Under the pieces are notes generated by a model. It worked only from the letters and a program-made list of their open reading frames with translations, had not been told where the DNA came from and did not search any database. 64,000 nt of DNA from Pseudomonas fluorescens. GTDB taxonomy: Bacteria > Pseudomonadota > Gammaproteobacteria > Pseudomonadales > Pseudomonadaceae. Positions within the stretch are counted from its first letter, which is position 1, and each line of letters begins with the position of its first letter. This document shows positions 9,723-20,361 of the stretch, piece by piece. The position numbers and the translations under genes are program-made. The stretch lies in contig NZ_JSAK01000014.1 in NCBI RefSeq assembly GCF_000802965.1, forward strand, positions 62,001 to 126,000, read 5' to 3'.

Positions 9723-11660
9723 TCACTTGCCGCGATCGAGGCGCTGCAGCTTACCGATCACCGACTCCAGAGCCCGATCAAACAGCAAGGTGTCATCCAG
9801 AGCTTGTACCACGCCATGACGAAATTCGATGGCGAGCTGGGTGCGGCTGCGCTCCAGCACCTTCATACCCGAGCGGTTGACGAAAATGTACTGACCGCTG
9901 GTTTCGTTGATCGCCGCCAGTTTGCAGCGCTGAGGGTTTTCCTGAAACTCGACCCAGCTACCAACGCTCAATTGATCGAATTGACGCAAGCCCGCATCGT
10001 CCGCCGGCAAACGCACCGAAACTGTATCGACCGGGGATTCATCGGCCCTCGGCAAAACCACTTCTTCCAGCACTTCGATCATCATCGGCGCCCCTGCAAG
10101 CGGTGTGGCTTGGGTGCCGTGTTCAAACAATTGAACGTGCAAGCCTTCCAGTTCACTGAAAAACCCGGCCGTGGCGAACGGATCGAACGCCGAACCGCTC
10201 AAGCCCTCGCGCAACGCCTTGAGCAAACCCGGCACCAGCGCCAACAAGTGCGACCGTGCATCGGGTTCGTCATGGCGTTGGACGCTCCAGATCAACTGCT
10301 CCATGGTTTGCACCGCGGCATGCCACTGCGTCGATTGGTCGCCGTGCTTGAGGCAAGTCAGCAGCAACACCTTGCTCCAGGCCTGCAGGACAAACAGCAC
10401 CACACCCTGAGGCAGGACTTTTCCGCGCATGGCGTGATTCAACGCCTGCTCGACGCGCTGGCGGGCCAAACCAGCTCTGGCACGACCCTCTTCAGCATCG
10501 CGGATACGTTGCTCCAACGATTCACTGCGACGACGTTCATCACTGGTGAACGCCAGGAAATCGGCCAGCGACTCGGAAAATATCGCCGGGTCATCAACAA
10601 ATTCGGTCAAGAGGCGCTGCACGACCTGTTCAACGCACAGGTAAAGTCCGTCGCGCTGAGGGTCATCACCCTCACTCCAGCCCAACGTCGCATTGGCGAT
10701 CTCATTAAGCAGACGCCGCGCGGGATGGCTGCTACGACTGAAGAAGCTCTTGTCGAGCACCGCCACTTTCACCAGTGGAATCTGTAGCCGGGCGATCAAT
10801 GGCTTGAAGGATCCTGGCAAAGTGCGGTCATCATGAAAGTAGTCGAAGAGCATAGCGATCAGATTGATCACGTCCTCATCGGCCACGTCGATCGCCGGCA
10901 CCTGCGCCTGACTGTGCGCTTGCGAAGGAACACTGGCCGCGTCATCCGCTATCTGGCCTATCGGAGCGGACGTGAGACCAGACAGCACACCGGTAGCGAT
11001 CAGCAGCTGGTTGGCGTCGGTGTAGAGTCGACCAGCATCGCTGAGCACATAGCGCTCGAACAGCTTGAGGACGATCAACTTGACCTGGATCTCCACCCCC
11101 AGGTTGCGCCCGGCCTGCAAGAAAAACGCGCAGAGCATCGTCGGCCCCATGGGGTTGTGCTGCTCCATCAGCGATCTGCCCAGCAGTGTACTGAGGCGGG
11201 CGGTGAGTTGGTCGAGTGCGTAACCATCACGGTTCAGCACCTTGTTGACCATCGCTTCCACCGCTACGGTGCGCTCCACCTCGTCATCGGTCAGCGCTTT
11301 GCGGGTGTCGACAGGCAAAGGCTGAGGCAGGACCGTGTGCGTGGCGCTGTACTGGGTCAGGCTGACAAAAGCTTCGAAGAATTGCTCGAAAAAGACCCGC
11401 TCGATACTTTTGCGCTTGAGGCGCAAGTCGCGCATGGCTTGAAAGAAAATGCTCTGATCGGCGCCGGTGCGAGCCTCGTCGGCCATTTCAAAGAGGGTGT
11501 CGTCGGCGTTATCGAACAGTGCCTGCAGAGCCTGCCTGAGCTGCTGGGTGGCCTTGTCGCGGACCTGAAGCAGAATCACAGGCAGGCGGGCGAGCGGCGT
11601 ATGAATCGCCTGGTCGGTAGTCGCCCTGCGCAAAGGCACTACATTCCCGTCGTTGTGCAT
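9723..11660 (-). CDS. DUF1631 family protein
   Basis: A 645-residue, mostly helical, soluble protein with no signal peptide. It matches what I recall of the DUF1631 family found next to ampD and nadC in Pseudomonas (PA4523 position). The bulk consists of long amphipathic helices, including an Arg/Glu-rich coiled-coil stretch (ESLEQRIRDAEEGRARAGL, about residues 380-400). The final 80 residues (SVGSWVEFQENPQRCKLAAI and VNRSGMKVLERS) resemble a beta-barrel of PilZ-like type; that resemblance is my inference. ATG at 11660 follows CAGGAGGCTGG. Function unknown. Confidence 0.8.
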   Translation of the reverse strand: MHNDGNVVPLRRATTDQAIHTPLARLPVILLQVRDKATQQLRQALQALFDNADDTLFEMADEARTGADQSIFFQAMRDLRLKRKSIERVFFEQFFEAFVSLTQYSATHTVLPQPLPVDTRKALTDDEVERTVAVEAMVNKVLNRDGYALDQLTARLSTLLGRSLMEQHNPMGPTMLCAFFLQAGRNLGVEIQVKLIVLKLFERYVLSDAGRLYTDANQLLIATGVLSGLTSAPIGQIADDAASVPSQAHSQAQVPAIDVADEDVINLIAMLFDYFHDDRTLPGSFKPLIARLQIPLVKVAVLDKSFFSRSSHPARRLLNEIANATLGWSEGDDPQRDGLYLCVEQVVQRLLTEFVDDPAIFSESLADFLAFTSDERRRSESLEQRIRDAEEGRARAGLARQRVEQALNHAMRGKVLPQGVVLFVLQAWSKVLLLTCLKHGDQSTQWHAAVQTMEQLIWSVQRHDEPDARSHLLALVPGLLKALREGLSGSAFDPFATAGFFSELEGLHVQLFEHGTQATPLAGAPMMIEVLEEVVLPRADESPVDTVSVRLPADDAGLRQFDQLSVGSWVEFQENPQRCKLAAINETSGQYIFVNRSGMKVLERSRTQLAIEFRHGVVQALDDTLLFDRALESVIGKLQRLDRGK

Positions 11661-11840
11661 CCAGCCTCCTGAAAAATATTCTTCGATCCGTCAACGCCAT
11701 GACGTCAATTACAAGGCGAATTATCTTGTAAAACGTCCCGCTTGTGCCAGAAGACTCTGCACCTCGTTTTCCAATTGCCCCGATCACTTGCGAGATCGAC
11801 CAAATGCAGGCCCGAGAGCGATGGGATCACTTCAGGCGCC

Positions 11841-11870
11841 TTGGGTTGGCCAGCACCATGGCCCTATAAT
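11841..11870 (+). promoter_or_regulatory. Probable sigma-70 promoter of nadC
   Basis: TTGGGT and TATAAT (11865-11870) are separated by 18 bp, 28 bp upstream of the nadC ATG. The perfect -10 box makes this the best promoter candidate in the 237-bp gap between divergent DUF1631 and nadC. Confidence 0.55.
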
Positions 11871-11897
11871 CGGAGCACTTTGTTTGTGGAGTCCGTT

Positions 11898-12746
11898 ATG
11901 CCGAATCTACGTCTCGCCGATTTGACCGCCGAAATCGAAGCCAACGTGCGCCGTGCGTTGCTCGAAGACATCGGTAGCGGCGACATCACCGCGCAGCTGA
12001 TCCCGGCCGAACGCCTGGCTAAAGCCACCATCATCACCCGCGATGCGGCCGTCATCTGCGGCACGGCGTGGGTGGATAATGTGTTTCGGCAACTGGACCC
12101 TCGGGTCGCGGTGCATTGGCAGGTCGCCGACGGCGAACGCGTCAAACCCAACCAGGTGTTGTTCCACCTCGAAGGCCCGGCCCGCTCGCTGCTGACGGGC
12201 GAACGTAGCGCCCTGAATTTCCTGCAACTGCTGTCCGGCGTGGCCACTCGTGCGCGATACCTGGCGGATTACGTTGCCCAGACTCAAGTGAAGTTGCTCG
12301 ACACCCGCAAGACCCTGCCGGGGCTGCGCCTGGCGCAGAAGTACGCGGTGACCTGCGGCGGCTGCCACAATCACCGCATCGGTCTGTATGACGCTTTCCT
12401 GATCAAGGAAAACCATATCGCCGCCAGTGGGGGTATCCCGCAGGCGATCGCTGCCGCGCACAAGATCGCACCGGGTAAACCGGTCGAGATTGAAGTGGAA
12501 AGCCTGGATGAGCTGAAAGAAGCGTTGGCGGCTGGGGCCGACATCATCATGCTCGACGAACTGAGCCTGGATGACATGCGCGAAGCCGTGCGCCTGAACA
12601 ACGGCAAGGCAAAGCTGGAGGCCAGCGGCGGTATCAACGAAAGCACGTTGCTGCCGATTGCCGAAACCGGGGTGGATTACATTTCGATCGGTGCGATGAC
12701 CAAGGATGTGAAGGCTGTGGATCTATCGATGCGTCTCAGTCTCTGA
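11898..12746 (+). CDS. nadC: Nicotinate-nucleotide pyrophosphorylase (carboxylating)
   Basis: Converts quinolinate and PRPP to nicotinate mononucleotide, CO2 and pyrophosphate in NAD biosynthesis. The 282 residues show family signatures: [66 protein letters not shown], the EVESLDE strand, and [10 protein letters not shown] near the end. I start at the ATG at 11898 (preceded by TGTGGAGTCCGTT) rather than an upstream in-frame start at 11742 because the upstream stretch lies across the promoter. Confidence 0.97.
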   Translation: MPNLRLADLTAEIEANVRRALLEDIGSGDITAQLIPAERLAKATIITRDAAVICGTAWVDNVFRQLDPRVAVHWQVADGERVKPNQVLFHLEGPARSLLTGERSALNFLQLLSGVATRARYLADYVAQTQVKLLDTRKTLPGLRLAQKYAVTCGGCHNHRIGLYDAFLIKENHIAASGGIPQAIAAAHKIAPGKPVEIEVESLDELKEALAAGADIIMLDELSLDDMREAVRLNNGKAKLEASGGINESTLLPIAETGVDYISIGAMTKDVKAVDLSMRLSL

Positions 12747-12762
12747 TCCGCATCACAAACCT

Positions 12763-12829
12763 GTAGGAGCCCGGCTTGCCGGCGATGGCGATCTCAAGGA
12801 CGCTATCGCCGGCAAGCCAGGCTCCTACA
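12763..12829. repeat. REPIN, type C (GTAGGAGCCGGCTTGCCGGCGAT)
   Basis: Inverted pair starting TGTAGGAGCCCGGCTTGCCG and ending with its complement GGCTCCTACA, located between convergent nadC and the DUF6388-like gene. The short spacer means the pair could fold into one long hairpin and serve as a terminator for both genes. Confidence 0.88.
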
Positions 12830-12841
12830 AGAGCGTTGCTG

Positions 12842-13147
12842 TCAGACCACCAGATTGTTCATCTCGCAGTACTCTTCCCACTCGACACCCAACACTTCCG
12901 CCGCTTCCTTGTGTAATACCAGGCGCGCGGCCTCGAACTCTTCCGGAGTCGAGGTGTACTTGAGTGTCAGCTCCCACGGCTGTAAGCCCTGGGCTTCTGC
13001 CTCGTCTTCGAAGGCCCACTGAATCTGGTCTTTCTGATCATCGGCCGGCAGGTCCTTGATCTCATCCGCTAGCTGGGGCGAATCCAGCAAATACTTCTTG
13101 AGCGCTTCTTCGTGTCTGGCTTCTTGGGTCAATTCTTTAACGGTCAT
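12842..13147 (-). CDS. DUF6388-like small protein
   Basis: A 101-residue acidic soluble protein (MTVKELTQEARHEEALKKYL start; C-terminus VEWEEYCEMNNLVV) with alternating charged helices and no signal or membrane segment. It resembles the Pseudomonas family I recall as DUF6388, but I cannot confirm that here. ATG at 13147, with AAAGAGAACGCC upstream. It stands alone on the bottom strand between two type C REPINs. No function is proposed. Confidence 0.7.
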   Translation of the reverse strand: MTVKELTQEARHEEALKKYLLDSPQLADEIKDLPADDQKDQIQWAFEDEAEAQGLQPWELTLKYTSTPEEFEAARLVLHKEAAEVLGVEWEEYCEMNNLVV

Positions 13148-13280
13148 GGCGTTCTCTTTGATCTGAGGAATGGAAGATGGATCTGGATCATCAAGGATCT
13201 CTCTGACGCAAAAAACCGTTTACTGCCCGGTTTGTCTGGCCTTCAGAACCATTCGGGATCATCTGAAAACAACGTATCGC

Positions 13281-13356
13281 TGGTGCCCGAGACAGGAGTC
13301 GAACCTGCGACCTTCGCGTTACGAGTGCGCTGCTCTACCAACTGAGCTACACGGGC
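13281..13356 (-). tRNA. tRNA-Thr (anticodon CGT)
   Basis: The 76-nt cloverleaf on the bottom strand begins GCCCGTGTAGCTCAGTTGGT, with anticodon loop CTCGTAA, TTCGACT T-loop and encoded CCA. D and T stems are complete. The acceptor stem has a T6-T67 mismatch, and the anticodon stem has G27-A43 and A31-C39 non-pairs; G27-A43 is, as I recall, shared with E. coli thrW, the others are less usual. Confidence 0.9.
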
Positions 13357-13467
13357 GGTGGGCTAAACCTAGCACTGACCATGGAGTCAGGCAACTTCGA
13401 ACACCGCTAAATCAGAAGATCGTCCCAACGCAGCTCCAGCCCTCGACGCGAGAGTGCCGCGTACCTC
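13357..13467. other. Gene-free spacer upstream of tRNA-Thr
   Basis: Part of the 489-bp stretch between the DUF6388-like gene and pnp. The rest holds the tRNA, a REPIN and the pnp terminator. In this portion I see no coding frame, hairpin or repeat; it should contain the tRNA promoter. Confidence 0.4.
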
Positions 13468-13565
13468 TGTAGGAGCCGGCTTGCGGGCGATGGTCGTTAA
13501 CGATAACGCGGGCAGGCAGGTCGAATGCGGCGCATTTGAATCCATCGCCAGCAAGCCGGCTCCTA
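13468..13565. repeat. REPIN, type C
   Basis: Left copy TGTAGGAGCCGGCTTGCGGG; right copy is the complement ending GCCGGCTCCTA. The spacer contains an imperfect GTCGTTAACGATAACG palindrome, similar to that in the type C element at 41759-41852. Confidence 0.88.
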
Positions 13566-13580
13566 GAGGGAACCAAAAAA

Positions 13581-13610
13581 AATGCCCCGCCGTTTTCACG
13601 GCGGGGCATT
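13581..13610 (-). terminator. Rho-independent terminator of pnp operon
   Basis: Perfect stem AATGCCCCGCCG/CGGCGGGGCATT with a TTTTCA loop and flanking A/T runs on both sides, 27 bp after the pnp stop on the bottom strand. Confidence 0.92.
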
Positions 13611-13636
13611 TTTATTGCGCTAAAGCCAGGGGGTGA

Positions 13637-15742
13637 TTAAACGCCCGAAGCCTTGGCTGCTGCTACGTCTTTGATGGACAGCTTGATACGGCCGCGGTTG
13701 TCCACGTCCAGTACCAGCACTTCCACTTCCTGGCCTTCTTTCAGGATGTCGGTCACTTTCTCAACGCGAGCGTCGCTCAGCATGGAGATGTGAACCAGAC
13801 CGTCCTTGCCCGGCAGGATGTTGACGAATGCGCCGAAGTCGACGATGCGCTCAACCTTACCGACGTAGATCTTGCCGATCTCGGCTTCAGCGGTGATACC
13901 CAGAACGCGCTGACGGGCAGCTTCAGCTGCTTCCTTGGTTTCGCCGAAGATCTTGATCGAGCCGTCGTCTTCGATGTCGATCGAAGCCTTGGTCTCTTCA
14001 CAGATCGCACGAATGGTCGCGCCGCCTTTACCGATGACATCACGGATTTTGTCGGTGTCGATTTTCATCGCGATCATGGTCGGAGCGTTTTCCGACAGCT
14101 CGGTACGCGACTGGCCAATGATCTGGTTCATCTGACCGAGGATGTTCAGGCGCGCTTCCAGGGCTTGGCCCAGAGCGATTTCCATGATTTCTTCGGTGAT
14201 GCCTTTGATCTTGATGTCCATCTGCAGCGCGGTCACACCTTTGGCGGTACCGGCTACTTTGAAGTCCATGTCGCCCAGGTGGTCTTCGTCACCCAGGATG
14301 TCGGTCAGGATGGCGAATTTCTCGCCCTCTTTAACCAGACCCATGGCGATACCGGCAACCGGTGCCTTCATCGGAACGCCGGCATCCATCAGTGCCAGGG
14401 AAGCGCCGCAGACCGAAGCCATGGAGCTCGAACCGTTGGACTCGGTGATTTCCGATACAACGCGGATGGTGTACGGGAACACGTCAGCGGCTGGCAGCAT
14501 GGCTGAAATCGAACGACGGGCCAGACGGCCGTGACCGATTTCGCGACGACCAGCGCCACCCATGCGACCACACTCACCTACCGAGAACGGCGGGAAGTTG
14601 TAGTGCAGCATGAACGGGTCTTTTTTCTCGCCTTCGAGAGTGTCCAGCAACTGTGCGTCACGGGCAGTACCCAGAGTTGCGACTACCAGAGCCTGGGTTT
14701 CGCCACGGGTGAACAGGGCCGAACCGTGGGTCTTTGGCAGAACACCGACTTCGATGTTCAGAGGACGTACGGTCTTGGTGTCGCGACCGTCGATACGTGG
14801 CTTGCCGTTTACAATGTTTTCGCGAACGGTGCGGTATTCGATTTCGCCGAAAGCAGCTTTGACTTCAGCGGAAGTCGGTTGACCTTCTTCGCCGGACAGC
14901 TTGGCAACAACCTGATCCTTCAGCTCACCCAGGCGAGCGTAACGGTCGGCCTTGATGGTGATGGTGTAAGCCTGGGAGATTGCTTCGCCGAACTCGGCAC
15001 GGATAGCGCCCAGCAGAGCAGTGGCCTCTGGCTGTGGAGCCCAGGTCCAGGTCGGCTTGGCAGCTTCGGCAGCCAGTTCTTTAACAGCGTTGATCACAAC
15101 CTGGAACTCGTCGTGAGCAAACAGTACCGCGCCCAGCATCTGGTCTTCGGTCAGCTCTTTGGCTTCCGATTCAACCATCAGAACGGCTTCCGAAGTACCG
15201 GCAACGACCATGTCCAGGCTCGAAGCTTTCTGTTGTTCGTAAGTCGGGTTCAGCAGGTAGCCGGTGCTTTCGTGGAACGCAACGCGGGCAGCGCCGATCG
15301 GGCCATCGAAAGGAATGCCGGAGATCGCCAGGGCAGCCGAGGTACCGATCATCGCAGCGATGTCCGGATCGGTCTTCTTGCTGGTGGAAACGACGGTGCA
15401 GACAACCTGCACTTCGTTCATGAAACCTTCTGGGAACAGCGGACGGATCGGACGGTCGATCAGTCGGGAAGTCAGGGTTTCTTTCTCGGAAGGACGGCCT
15501 TCACGCTTGAAGAAACCGCCAGGGATCTTACCGGCAGCGTAAGTCTTTTCCTGGTAGTGAACAGACAGAGGGAAGAAGCCCTTGCCTGGATCGGCTTGCT
15601 TGGCACCGACTACGGTCACCAATACGCTGACGTCGTCGTCAACGGTGACCAATACTGCGCCGGAGGCTTGACGGGCGATACGGCCAGTCTCGAGGGTAAC
15701 GGTCGACTGACCGAACTGGAATTTTTTGATTACCGGGTTCAC
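13637..15742 (-). CDS. pnp: Polynucleotide phosphorylase
   Basis: Phosphorolytic 3'-5' exoribonuclease of the RNA degradosome. The 701 residues have two RNase PH-like domains (about 1-215 and 310-545; [20 protein letters not shown] in the second), a KH domain around 555-615 ([20 protein letters not shown]) and an S1 domain around 620-690 ([19 protein letters not shown]). The start is GTG at 15742, preceded by AGGACACC. Downstream of rpsO with hairpins between them, as in enteric rpsO-pnp, where RNase III processing there autoregulates pnp; the same control here is inferred. Confidence 0.98.
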   Translation of the reverse strand: MNPVIKKFQFGQSTVTLETGRIARQASGAVLVTVDDDVSVLVTVVGAKQADPGKGFFPLSVHYQEKTYAAGKIPGGFFKREGRPSEKETLTSRLIDRPIRPLFPEGFMNEVQVVCTVVSTSKKTDPDIAAMIGTSAALAISGIPFDGPIGAARVAFHESTGYLLNPTYEQQKASSLDMVVAGTSEAVLMVESEAKELTEDQMLGAVLFAHDEFQVVINAVKELAAEAAKPTWTWAPQPEATALLGAIRAEFGEAISQAYTITIKADRYARLGELKDQVVAKLSGEEGQPTSAEVKAAFGEIEYRTVRENIVNGKPRIDGRDTKTVRPLNIEVGVLPKTHGSALFTRGETQALVVATLGTARDAQLLDTLEGEKKDPFMLHYNFPPFSVGECGRMGGAGRREIGHGRLARRSISAMLPAADVFPYTIRVVSEITESNGSSSMASVCGASLALMDAGVPMKAPVAGIAMGLVKEGEKFAILTDILGDEDHLGDMDFKVAGTAKGVTALQMDIKIKGITEEIMEIALGQALEARLNILGQMNQIIGQSRTELSENAPTMIAMKIDTDKIRDVIGKGGATIRAICEETKASIDIEDDGSIKIFGETKEAAEAARQRVLGITAEAEIGKIYVGKVERIVDFGAFVNILPGKDGLVHISMLSDARVEKVTDILKEGQEVEVLVLDVDNRGRIKLSIKDVAAAKASGV

Positions 15743-15880
15743 GGTGTCCTACCTTCTTTTGTGGCTCTTGGGGAAACTGGTTTCTTGCGAAATTCTTGGG
15801 CAACGCCGGGAATCGGCCCGACAGGATTGTCCAGGGTAAAACGTGTATCCAGATAAAACTTGAGGCTGGGAGCCTGCCAT

Positions 15881-15905
15881 GCGCCAGCGGGAAACCCACT
15901 GGCGC
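15881..15905 (-). terminator. rpsO-pnp intercistronic hairpin
   Basis: GCGCCAGCGGG and its complement CCCACTGGCGC (one mismatch) form a strong stem 35 bp after the rpsO stop. It lacks an immediate U-run, so on position it could be a partial terminator or an RNase III processing site. Confidence 0.6.
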
Positions 15906-15939
15906 ACGACAGACAACCAACCTCTAGCGCAATCGCTTA

Positions 15940-16209
15940 TTAGCGACGCAGACCCAGGCGAGCGATCAGAGCGCTGTAACGGCTCACGTCCTTGCCTTTC
16001 AGGTAGTCCAGCAGCTTACGACGCTGGTTTACCATGCGGATCAGACCACGACGGGAGTGGTGATCTTTACCGTTGGCCTTGAAGTGACCTTGCAGCTTGT
16101 TGATGTTGTGGGTCAGCAGTGCAACTTGCACTTCTGGCGAACCAGTGTCACCAACAGCTTGCTGGTAGTCAGCTACGATTTGAGCTTTTTCTTGAACGTC
16201 GAGAGCCAT
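15940..16209 (-). CDS. rpsO: 30S ribosomal protein S15
   Basis: Primary-binding small-subunit protein that contacts 16S rRNA helices 20-22. The 89 residues match the family length and contain the signatures [39 protein letters not shown] and [12 protein letters not shown]. Lies between truB and pnp on the bottom strand in the conserved order. Confidence 0.98.
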   Translation of the reverse strand: MALDVQEKAQIVADYQQAVGDTGSPEVQVALLTHNINKLQGHFKANGKDHHSRRGLIRMVNQRRKLLDYLKGKDVSRYSALIARLGLRR

Positions 16210-16260
16210 GAGGCAATCCTTTTATCAGGAAACTGTTTCAGAAAAACAGCTTCAACAGGC

Positions 16261-16276
16261 CAGGGACAAATCCCTG
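16261..16276 (-). other. Hairpin in rpsO leader
   Basis: CAGGGACAAATCCCTG forms a 6-bp stem about 52 bp upstream of the rpsO ATG, in the 117-bp truB-rpsO gap. In enterics S15 binds its own leader RNA; whether this hairpin plays that part is unknown. Confidence 0.35.
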
Positions 16277-16326
16277 TATCTAAAAATGAGTAGTGACCGT
16301 GCCTGTTAACAGCCACCCTCGTCCGG

Positions 16327-17244
16327 TCATTCTGACCGAATCAGTCGACGTGGCGCGATGCGCCCGTCTTCGCTCACTTCACCGATACCGATGAAGCGAC
16401 CATTGTGATCCTGTACCCGTACCATGCCAAACTTCGGTGCATCCGGGGCGCGTACCGGCTGGCCGTTGAGCCAGTAGAACGAGCTGTGCTCCGAGAACTG
16501 CAACAGTGGCCAATCCAGCAGGCCGCTGTCCGATGGCATCAGGAAGCGATCAACCGCTTCGTTGCCGCCTTCGGCATGTACCGCTTCCAACTCTTCCAGG
16601 GTGACCGTCTGCGCCAGCGTGAAAGGCCCGGCCTGGGTACGTCGCAGTTCTGCAACGTAAGCGCCACAACCGAGTTGCTCACCAATATCCTCCACCAGGG
16701 TACGGATATAGGTGCCTTTGCTGCAATCCACCGCCAGCCGCGCAGTATCGCCTTCGAAGGCCAGCAATTCCAAGCGCGCAATAGTAACAGAACGCGGTTC
16801 GCGCTCCACTACTTCGCCAGCACGGGCCAGCTTGTACAGCGGCTGCCCGTCACGCTTGAGTGCCGAGTACATCGGTGGTATCTGACTGATTTGCCCACGA
16901 AATTTCGGCAAAACCGCTTCGACATCGGCGCGACCAACGGTCACCGGGCGTTCCTGCAAAACTTCACCCTCGGCATCTGCCGTGGTGGTGGTCTTGCCCA
17001 GTTGCGCCAGGGTTTCGTAACCCTTGTCGGAATCGAGCAGGTATTGCGAGAACTTGGTGGCCTCACCGAAGCACAGCGGCAGCACGCCGGTGGCCAGCGG
17101 ATCGAGACTGCCGGTGTGACCGGCCTTCTCGGCGTTGAGCAACCAGCGAACCTTCTGCAACGCGGCGTTGGAGGTGAACCCCAGCGGCTTGTCGAGCAGG
17201 ATGATGCCGCTGACGTTACGACGGATACGTTTGACCTGAGCCAC
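16327..17244 (-). CDS. truB: tRNA pseudouridine(55) synthase
   Basis: Makes pseudouridine 55 in the T-loop of tRNAs. The 305 residues have the catalytic motif [12 protein letters not shown] (Asp about 48), an [20 protein letters not shown] start, the [15 protein letters not shown] motif and a C-terminal PUA-like region. The start is GTG at 17244. The rbfA stop is only 3 bp upstream, so the genes share one transcript. Confidence 0.97.
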   Translation of the reverse strand: MAQVKRIRRNVSGIILLDKPLGFTSNAALQKVRWLLNAEKAGHTGSLDPLATGVLPLCFGEATKFSQYLLDSDKGYETLAQLGKTTTTADAEGEVLQERPVTVGRADVEAVLPKFRGQISQIPPMYSALKRDGQPLYKLARAGEVVEREPRSVTIARLELLAFEGDTARLAVDCSKGTYIRTLVEDIGEQLGCGAYVAELRRTQAGPFTLAQTVTLEELEAVHAEGGNEAVDRFLMPSDSGLLDWPLLQFSEHSSFYWLNGQPVRAPDAPKFGMVRVQDHNGRFIGIGEVSEDGRIAPRRLIRSE

Positions 17245-17247
17245 CGA

Positions 17248-17649
17248 TTACTCCTTGGTGTCTTCGGCTTCTGCCGCAACCGGATGCTGATTGTCTTCAG
17301 CCACTGCACGCTCGATCAATGCCGACAGGTGCGCACCACGCACGACGCTTTCGTCGTAGTGGAAGTGCAACTGTGGAACGCTGCGCAGCTTCATCTCGCG
17401 GGCCAACTGCATGCGCAGGAAACCAGCGGCAGAGTTGAGCACCTTGATGCTCTGTGCGATGTCTTCAGCGCTGTCCTGACCCATCACGGTGATGAAAATC
17501 TTCGCGTGACCGACGTCACGGCTGACTTCCACAGCGGTAATGGTGACCAGGCCGACGCGCGGGTCTTTGACTTCACGACGGATCAGTTGTGCCAGCTCGC
17601 GCTGCATCTGATCGCCAATGCGTTGGGTACGGCTATATTCTTTTGCCAT
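17248..17649 (-). CDS. rbfA: Ribosome-binding factor A
   Basis: KH-fold factor that binds the 30S subunit during late 16S rRNA maturation. The 133 residues begin [20 protein letters not shown] and include the family pattern [19 protein letters not shown] and [13 protein letters not shown]. The tail is acidic ([16 protein letters not shown]). Between infB and truB as usual. Confidence 0.97.
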   Translation of the reverse strand: MAKEYSRTQRIGDQMQRELAQLIRREVKDPRVGLVTITAVEVSRDVGHAKIFITVMGQDSAEDIAQSIKVLNSAAGFLRMQLAREMKLRSVPQLHFHYDESVVRGAHLSALIERAVAEDNQHPVAAEAEDTKE

Positions 17650-17701
17650 GTCTTGTTACCTGTTACTGCCCCACGGCGAAACCCGTGAGGTCTGAAAGCG
17701 G

Positions 17702-17739
17702 CAAACGCCCGGCCTGACAGAAGCCAGACCGGGCGTTGC
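17702..17739 (-). other. infB-rbfA intercistronic hairpin
   Basis: GCAAACGCCCGGCCTG pairs with CAGACCGGGCGTTGC to give a long GC-rich stem in the 159-bp gap. There is no U-run, so read-through or an RNA-processing role is more likely than full termination. Confidence 0.5.
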
Positions 17740-17808
17740 GTTTAGAGTTCGACTGATGCGCCGTGCATTTTCATGCGGCTGCCCATCACGGCTCTTGAAG
17801 TGCGCGAG

Positions 17809-20334
17809 TTAGAGGCTGCGAGCAACCTGAACCTTCTCGAAGACTTCGATCTTGTCACCGACTTTGACGTCGTTGTAGCTCTTCACGCCGATACCGCATT
17901 CCATGCCGGCACGTACTTCGGAAGCGTCATCCTTGAAGCGGCGCAGGGATTCCAGCTCGCCTTCGAAGATAACGATGTCTTCACGCAGTACACGGATTGG
18001 ACGGTTACGGTGAACAACACCTTCGACAACCATGCAACCGGCGATCGCGCCAAACTTCGGCGAACGGAACACGTCACGCACTTCGGCGATACCCAGGATG
18101 TTCTCGCGAACATCGCTGCCGAGCATACCGGTCAGGGCTTTCTTGACGTCTTCGATGATGTCGTAGATCACGTTGTAGTAACGCATATCCAGACCTTCCT
18201 GCTCGACGATCTTGCGAGCGCCAGCATCGGCACGCACGTTGAAGCCGAACAGTACAGCGTTGGAGGCCAGTGCCAGGTTGGCGTCGGATTCGGTGATACC
18301 ACCGACACCGCCACCGACCACGCGCACTTGCACTTCATCGTTACCCAGGCCGTTCAAGGCACCGTTCAACGCTTCCAGCGAACCACGGACGTCGGATTTG
18401 AGGACGATGTTGAGCGTCTTCTTCTCTTCCTGGCCCATGTTTTCGAAGATGTTTTCCAGCTTGCCGGCGTGAGCGCGGGCCAACTTGACTTCGCGGAACT
18501 TGCCTTGACGGAACAGAGCCACTTCACGGGCTTTCTTCTCGTCGGCAACCACGCTCATCTCGTCGCCAGCGTCCGGGGTACCGTCCAGGCCGAGAATCTC
18601 GACAGGGATGGCAGGACCCGCTTCCTTGATTGGCTTGCCGTTCTCGTCGAGCATGGCGCGAACGCGACCATAGTTCGAACCGACCAGTACCATGTCGCCT
18701 TGGCGCAGGGTACCGTCTTGAACCAGAACGGTCGCTACCGGGCCGCGGCCCTTGTCCAGACGCGATTCAACCACGACACCACGGCCAGGAGCCGACGGAG
18801 TAGCAGTCAGTTCCAGAACTTCGGCCTGCAGCAATACGGCTTCGAGCAGTTCGTCGACGCCAGTACCCATCTTCGCCGAGACCGGTACGAATGGCGTGTC
18901 ACCACCCCACTCTTCCGACGTCACGCCGTGAACCGACAGTTCGCTACGGATGCGATCGAGATCAGCGCCCGGCTTGTCGATCTTGTTCACTGCGACAACC
19001 AACGGAACCCCAGCAGCCTTAGCGTGCTGAACAGCTTCGATGGTTTGCGGCATCACGCCGTCGTCCGCTGCAACCACCAGGATCACGATGTCGGTCGCCT
19101 TGGCACCACGGGCACGCATTGCGGTAAACGCGGCGTGACCAGGGGTGTCGAGGAACGTAACCATGCCACGGTCGGTTTCAACGTGGTATGCGCCGATGTG
19201 CTGGGTAATACCACCGGCTTCGCCAGCAGCTACCTTGGCACGACGGATGTAGTCGAGCAGGGAAGTTTTACCGTGGTCAACGTGGCCCATTACGGTCACG
19301 ACTGGTGCACGGGAAACAGCCTCACCTTCAAACTTCAGGGACTCGGCCAGGGAATCTTCCAGGGCGGTGTCGCTGACCAGGGTCACTTTATGGCCCAGCT
19401 CTTCAGCTACCAGTTGAGCAGTTTCCTGATCGAGTACCTGGTTGATGGTCGCTGGAGTACCCAGTTTGAACATGAACTTGATGATTTCAGCAGCCTTGAC
19501 CGACATCTGTTGAGCGAGATCGCCCACAGTGATGGTCTCGCCGATTTTCACTTCGCGCACGACAGGGCCGGTTGGGCTCTGGAAACCGTGGGCGTTGCGC
19601 TTTTTCAGCTTGGCCTTGCCGCGACCACCACGACGGAAGCCATCGCTTTCTTCGTCGGTAGTACGTGGGGCAACGCGTGGAGCAGGCGCTTTTTCCTTGA
19701 CCGACGCACGATGCGGAGCGTTTTTGCGCTCGCCATCGCCGCTACCGCGACGATTGTTATCGTCGGCACGTGGCTTGTCCGGACGGCGTTGTTCGTCACG
19801 CTTGCGAGTGTCCGCCGCAGGAGCTGGAGCAGCCGCCACAACCGGTGCGCTTTCGCGAACTGGCTCGGCCACCGCAGCAGGCGCTGCAACAGATTCGGCT
19901 TGAGCGGTCGGCGCAGCAGCAGGCTGGCGACGCGCTTCTTCTTCGGCGCGACGCTTGGCTTCTTCTTCAGCCTTTTGACGTGCAGCATTTTCTACTGCGC
20001 GACGCTCATCCAGTTCACGCTTGCGCTCGGCTTCGATTTCTTCCGGGCTGCGCTGTACGAAGACTTTCTTCTTGCGTACTTCAACGCTGATGCTTTTGCT
20101 GCCAGCAACACGCAGGGTGCTGGTGGTTTTACGCTGCAGCGTAATCTTGCGTGGTTCTTCCACTTTCGCCTTGTGGCTGCTTTTCAAGTGAGTCAGCAAC
20201 GATTGCTTCTCACTGTCAGTCACACTTTCTTCGGCGGCGGTGTGCGGCAGACCTGCCTCACGCATCTGCTGCAACAGGCGCTCTACCGGTGTTTTGACCT
20301 CATCGGCCAGTTGTTTCACCGTGACTTGCGTCAT
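17809..20334 (-). CDS. infB: Translation initiation factor IF-2
   Basis: GTPase that places initiator tRNA on the 30S subunit. The 841 residues show an N-terminal IF2-N domain ([20 protein letters not shown]), a long charged Ala/Glu/Arg linker (about 90-260), a second IF2-N-like part ([20 protein letters not shown]), the G domain with [20 protein letters not shown] and NKIDKP, then beta-barrel domains. Between nusA and rbfA. The very long open frame on the opposite strand is an artefact of its codon bias. Confidence 0.98.
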   Translation of the reverse strand: MTQVTVKQLADEVKTPVERLLQQMREAGLPHTAAEESVTDSEKQSLLTHLKSSHKAKVEEPRKITLQRKTTSTLRVAGSKSISVEVRKKKVFVQRSPEEIEAERKRELDERRAVENAARQKAEEEAKRRAEEEARRQPAAAPTAQAESVAAPAAVAEPVRESAPVVAAAPAPAADTRKRDEQRRPDKPRADDNNRRGSGDGERKNAPHRASVKEKAPAPRVAPRTTDEESDGFRRGGRGKAKLKKRNAHGFQSPTGPVVREVKIGETITVGDLAQQMSVKAAEIIKFMFKLGTPATINQVLDQETAQLVAEELGHKVTLVSDTALEDSLAESLKFEGEAVSRAPVVTVMGHVDHGKTSLLDYIRRAKVAAGEAGGITQHIGAYHVETDRGMVTFLDTPGHAAFTAMRARGAKATDIVILVVAADDGVMPQTIEAVQHAKAAGVPLVVAVNKIDKPGADLDRIRSELSVHGVTSEEWGGDTPFVPVSAKMGTGVDELLEAVLLQAEVLELTATPSAPGRGVVVESRLDKGRGPVATVLVQDGTLRQGDMVLVGSNYGRVRAMLDENGKPIKEAGPAIPVEILGLDGTPDAGDEMSVVADEKKAREVALFRQGKFREVKLARAHAGKLENIFENMGQEEKKTLNIVLKSDVRGSLEALNGALNGLGNDEVQVRVVGGGVGGITESDANLALASNAVLFGFNVRADAGARKIVEQEGLDMRYYNVIYDIIEDVKKALTGMLGSDVRENILGIAEVRDVFRSPKFGAIAGCMVVEGVVHRNRPIRVLREDIVIFEGELESLRRFKDDASEVRAGMECGIGVKSYNDVKVGDKIEVFEKVQVARSL

Positions 20335-20361
20335 GCACTTCTCTCCTCAGGCCGCGCCTAA

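Noticed and set aside
17773..20361. Open frame of 862 codons opposite infB
   Set aside because: Shadow of infB; the bottom strand has all IF-2 motifs.
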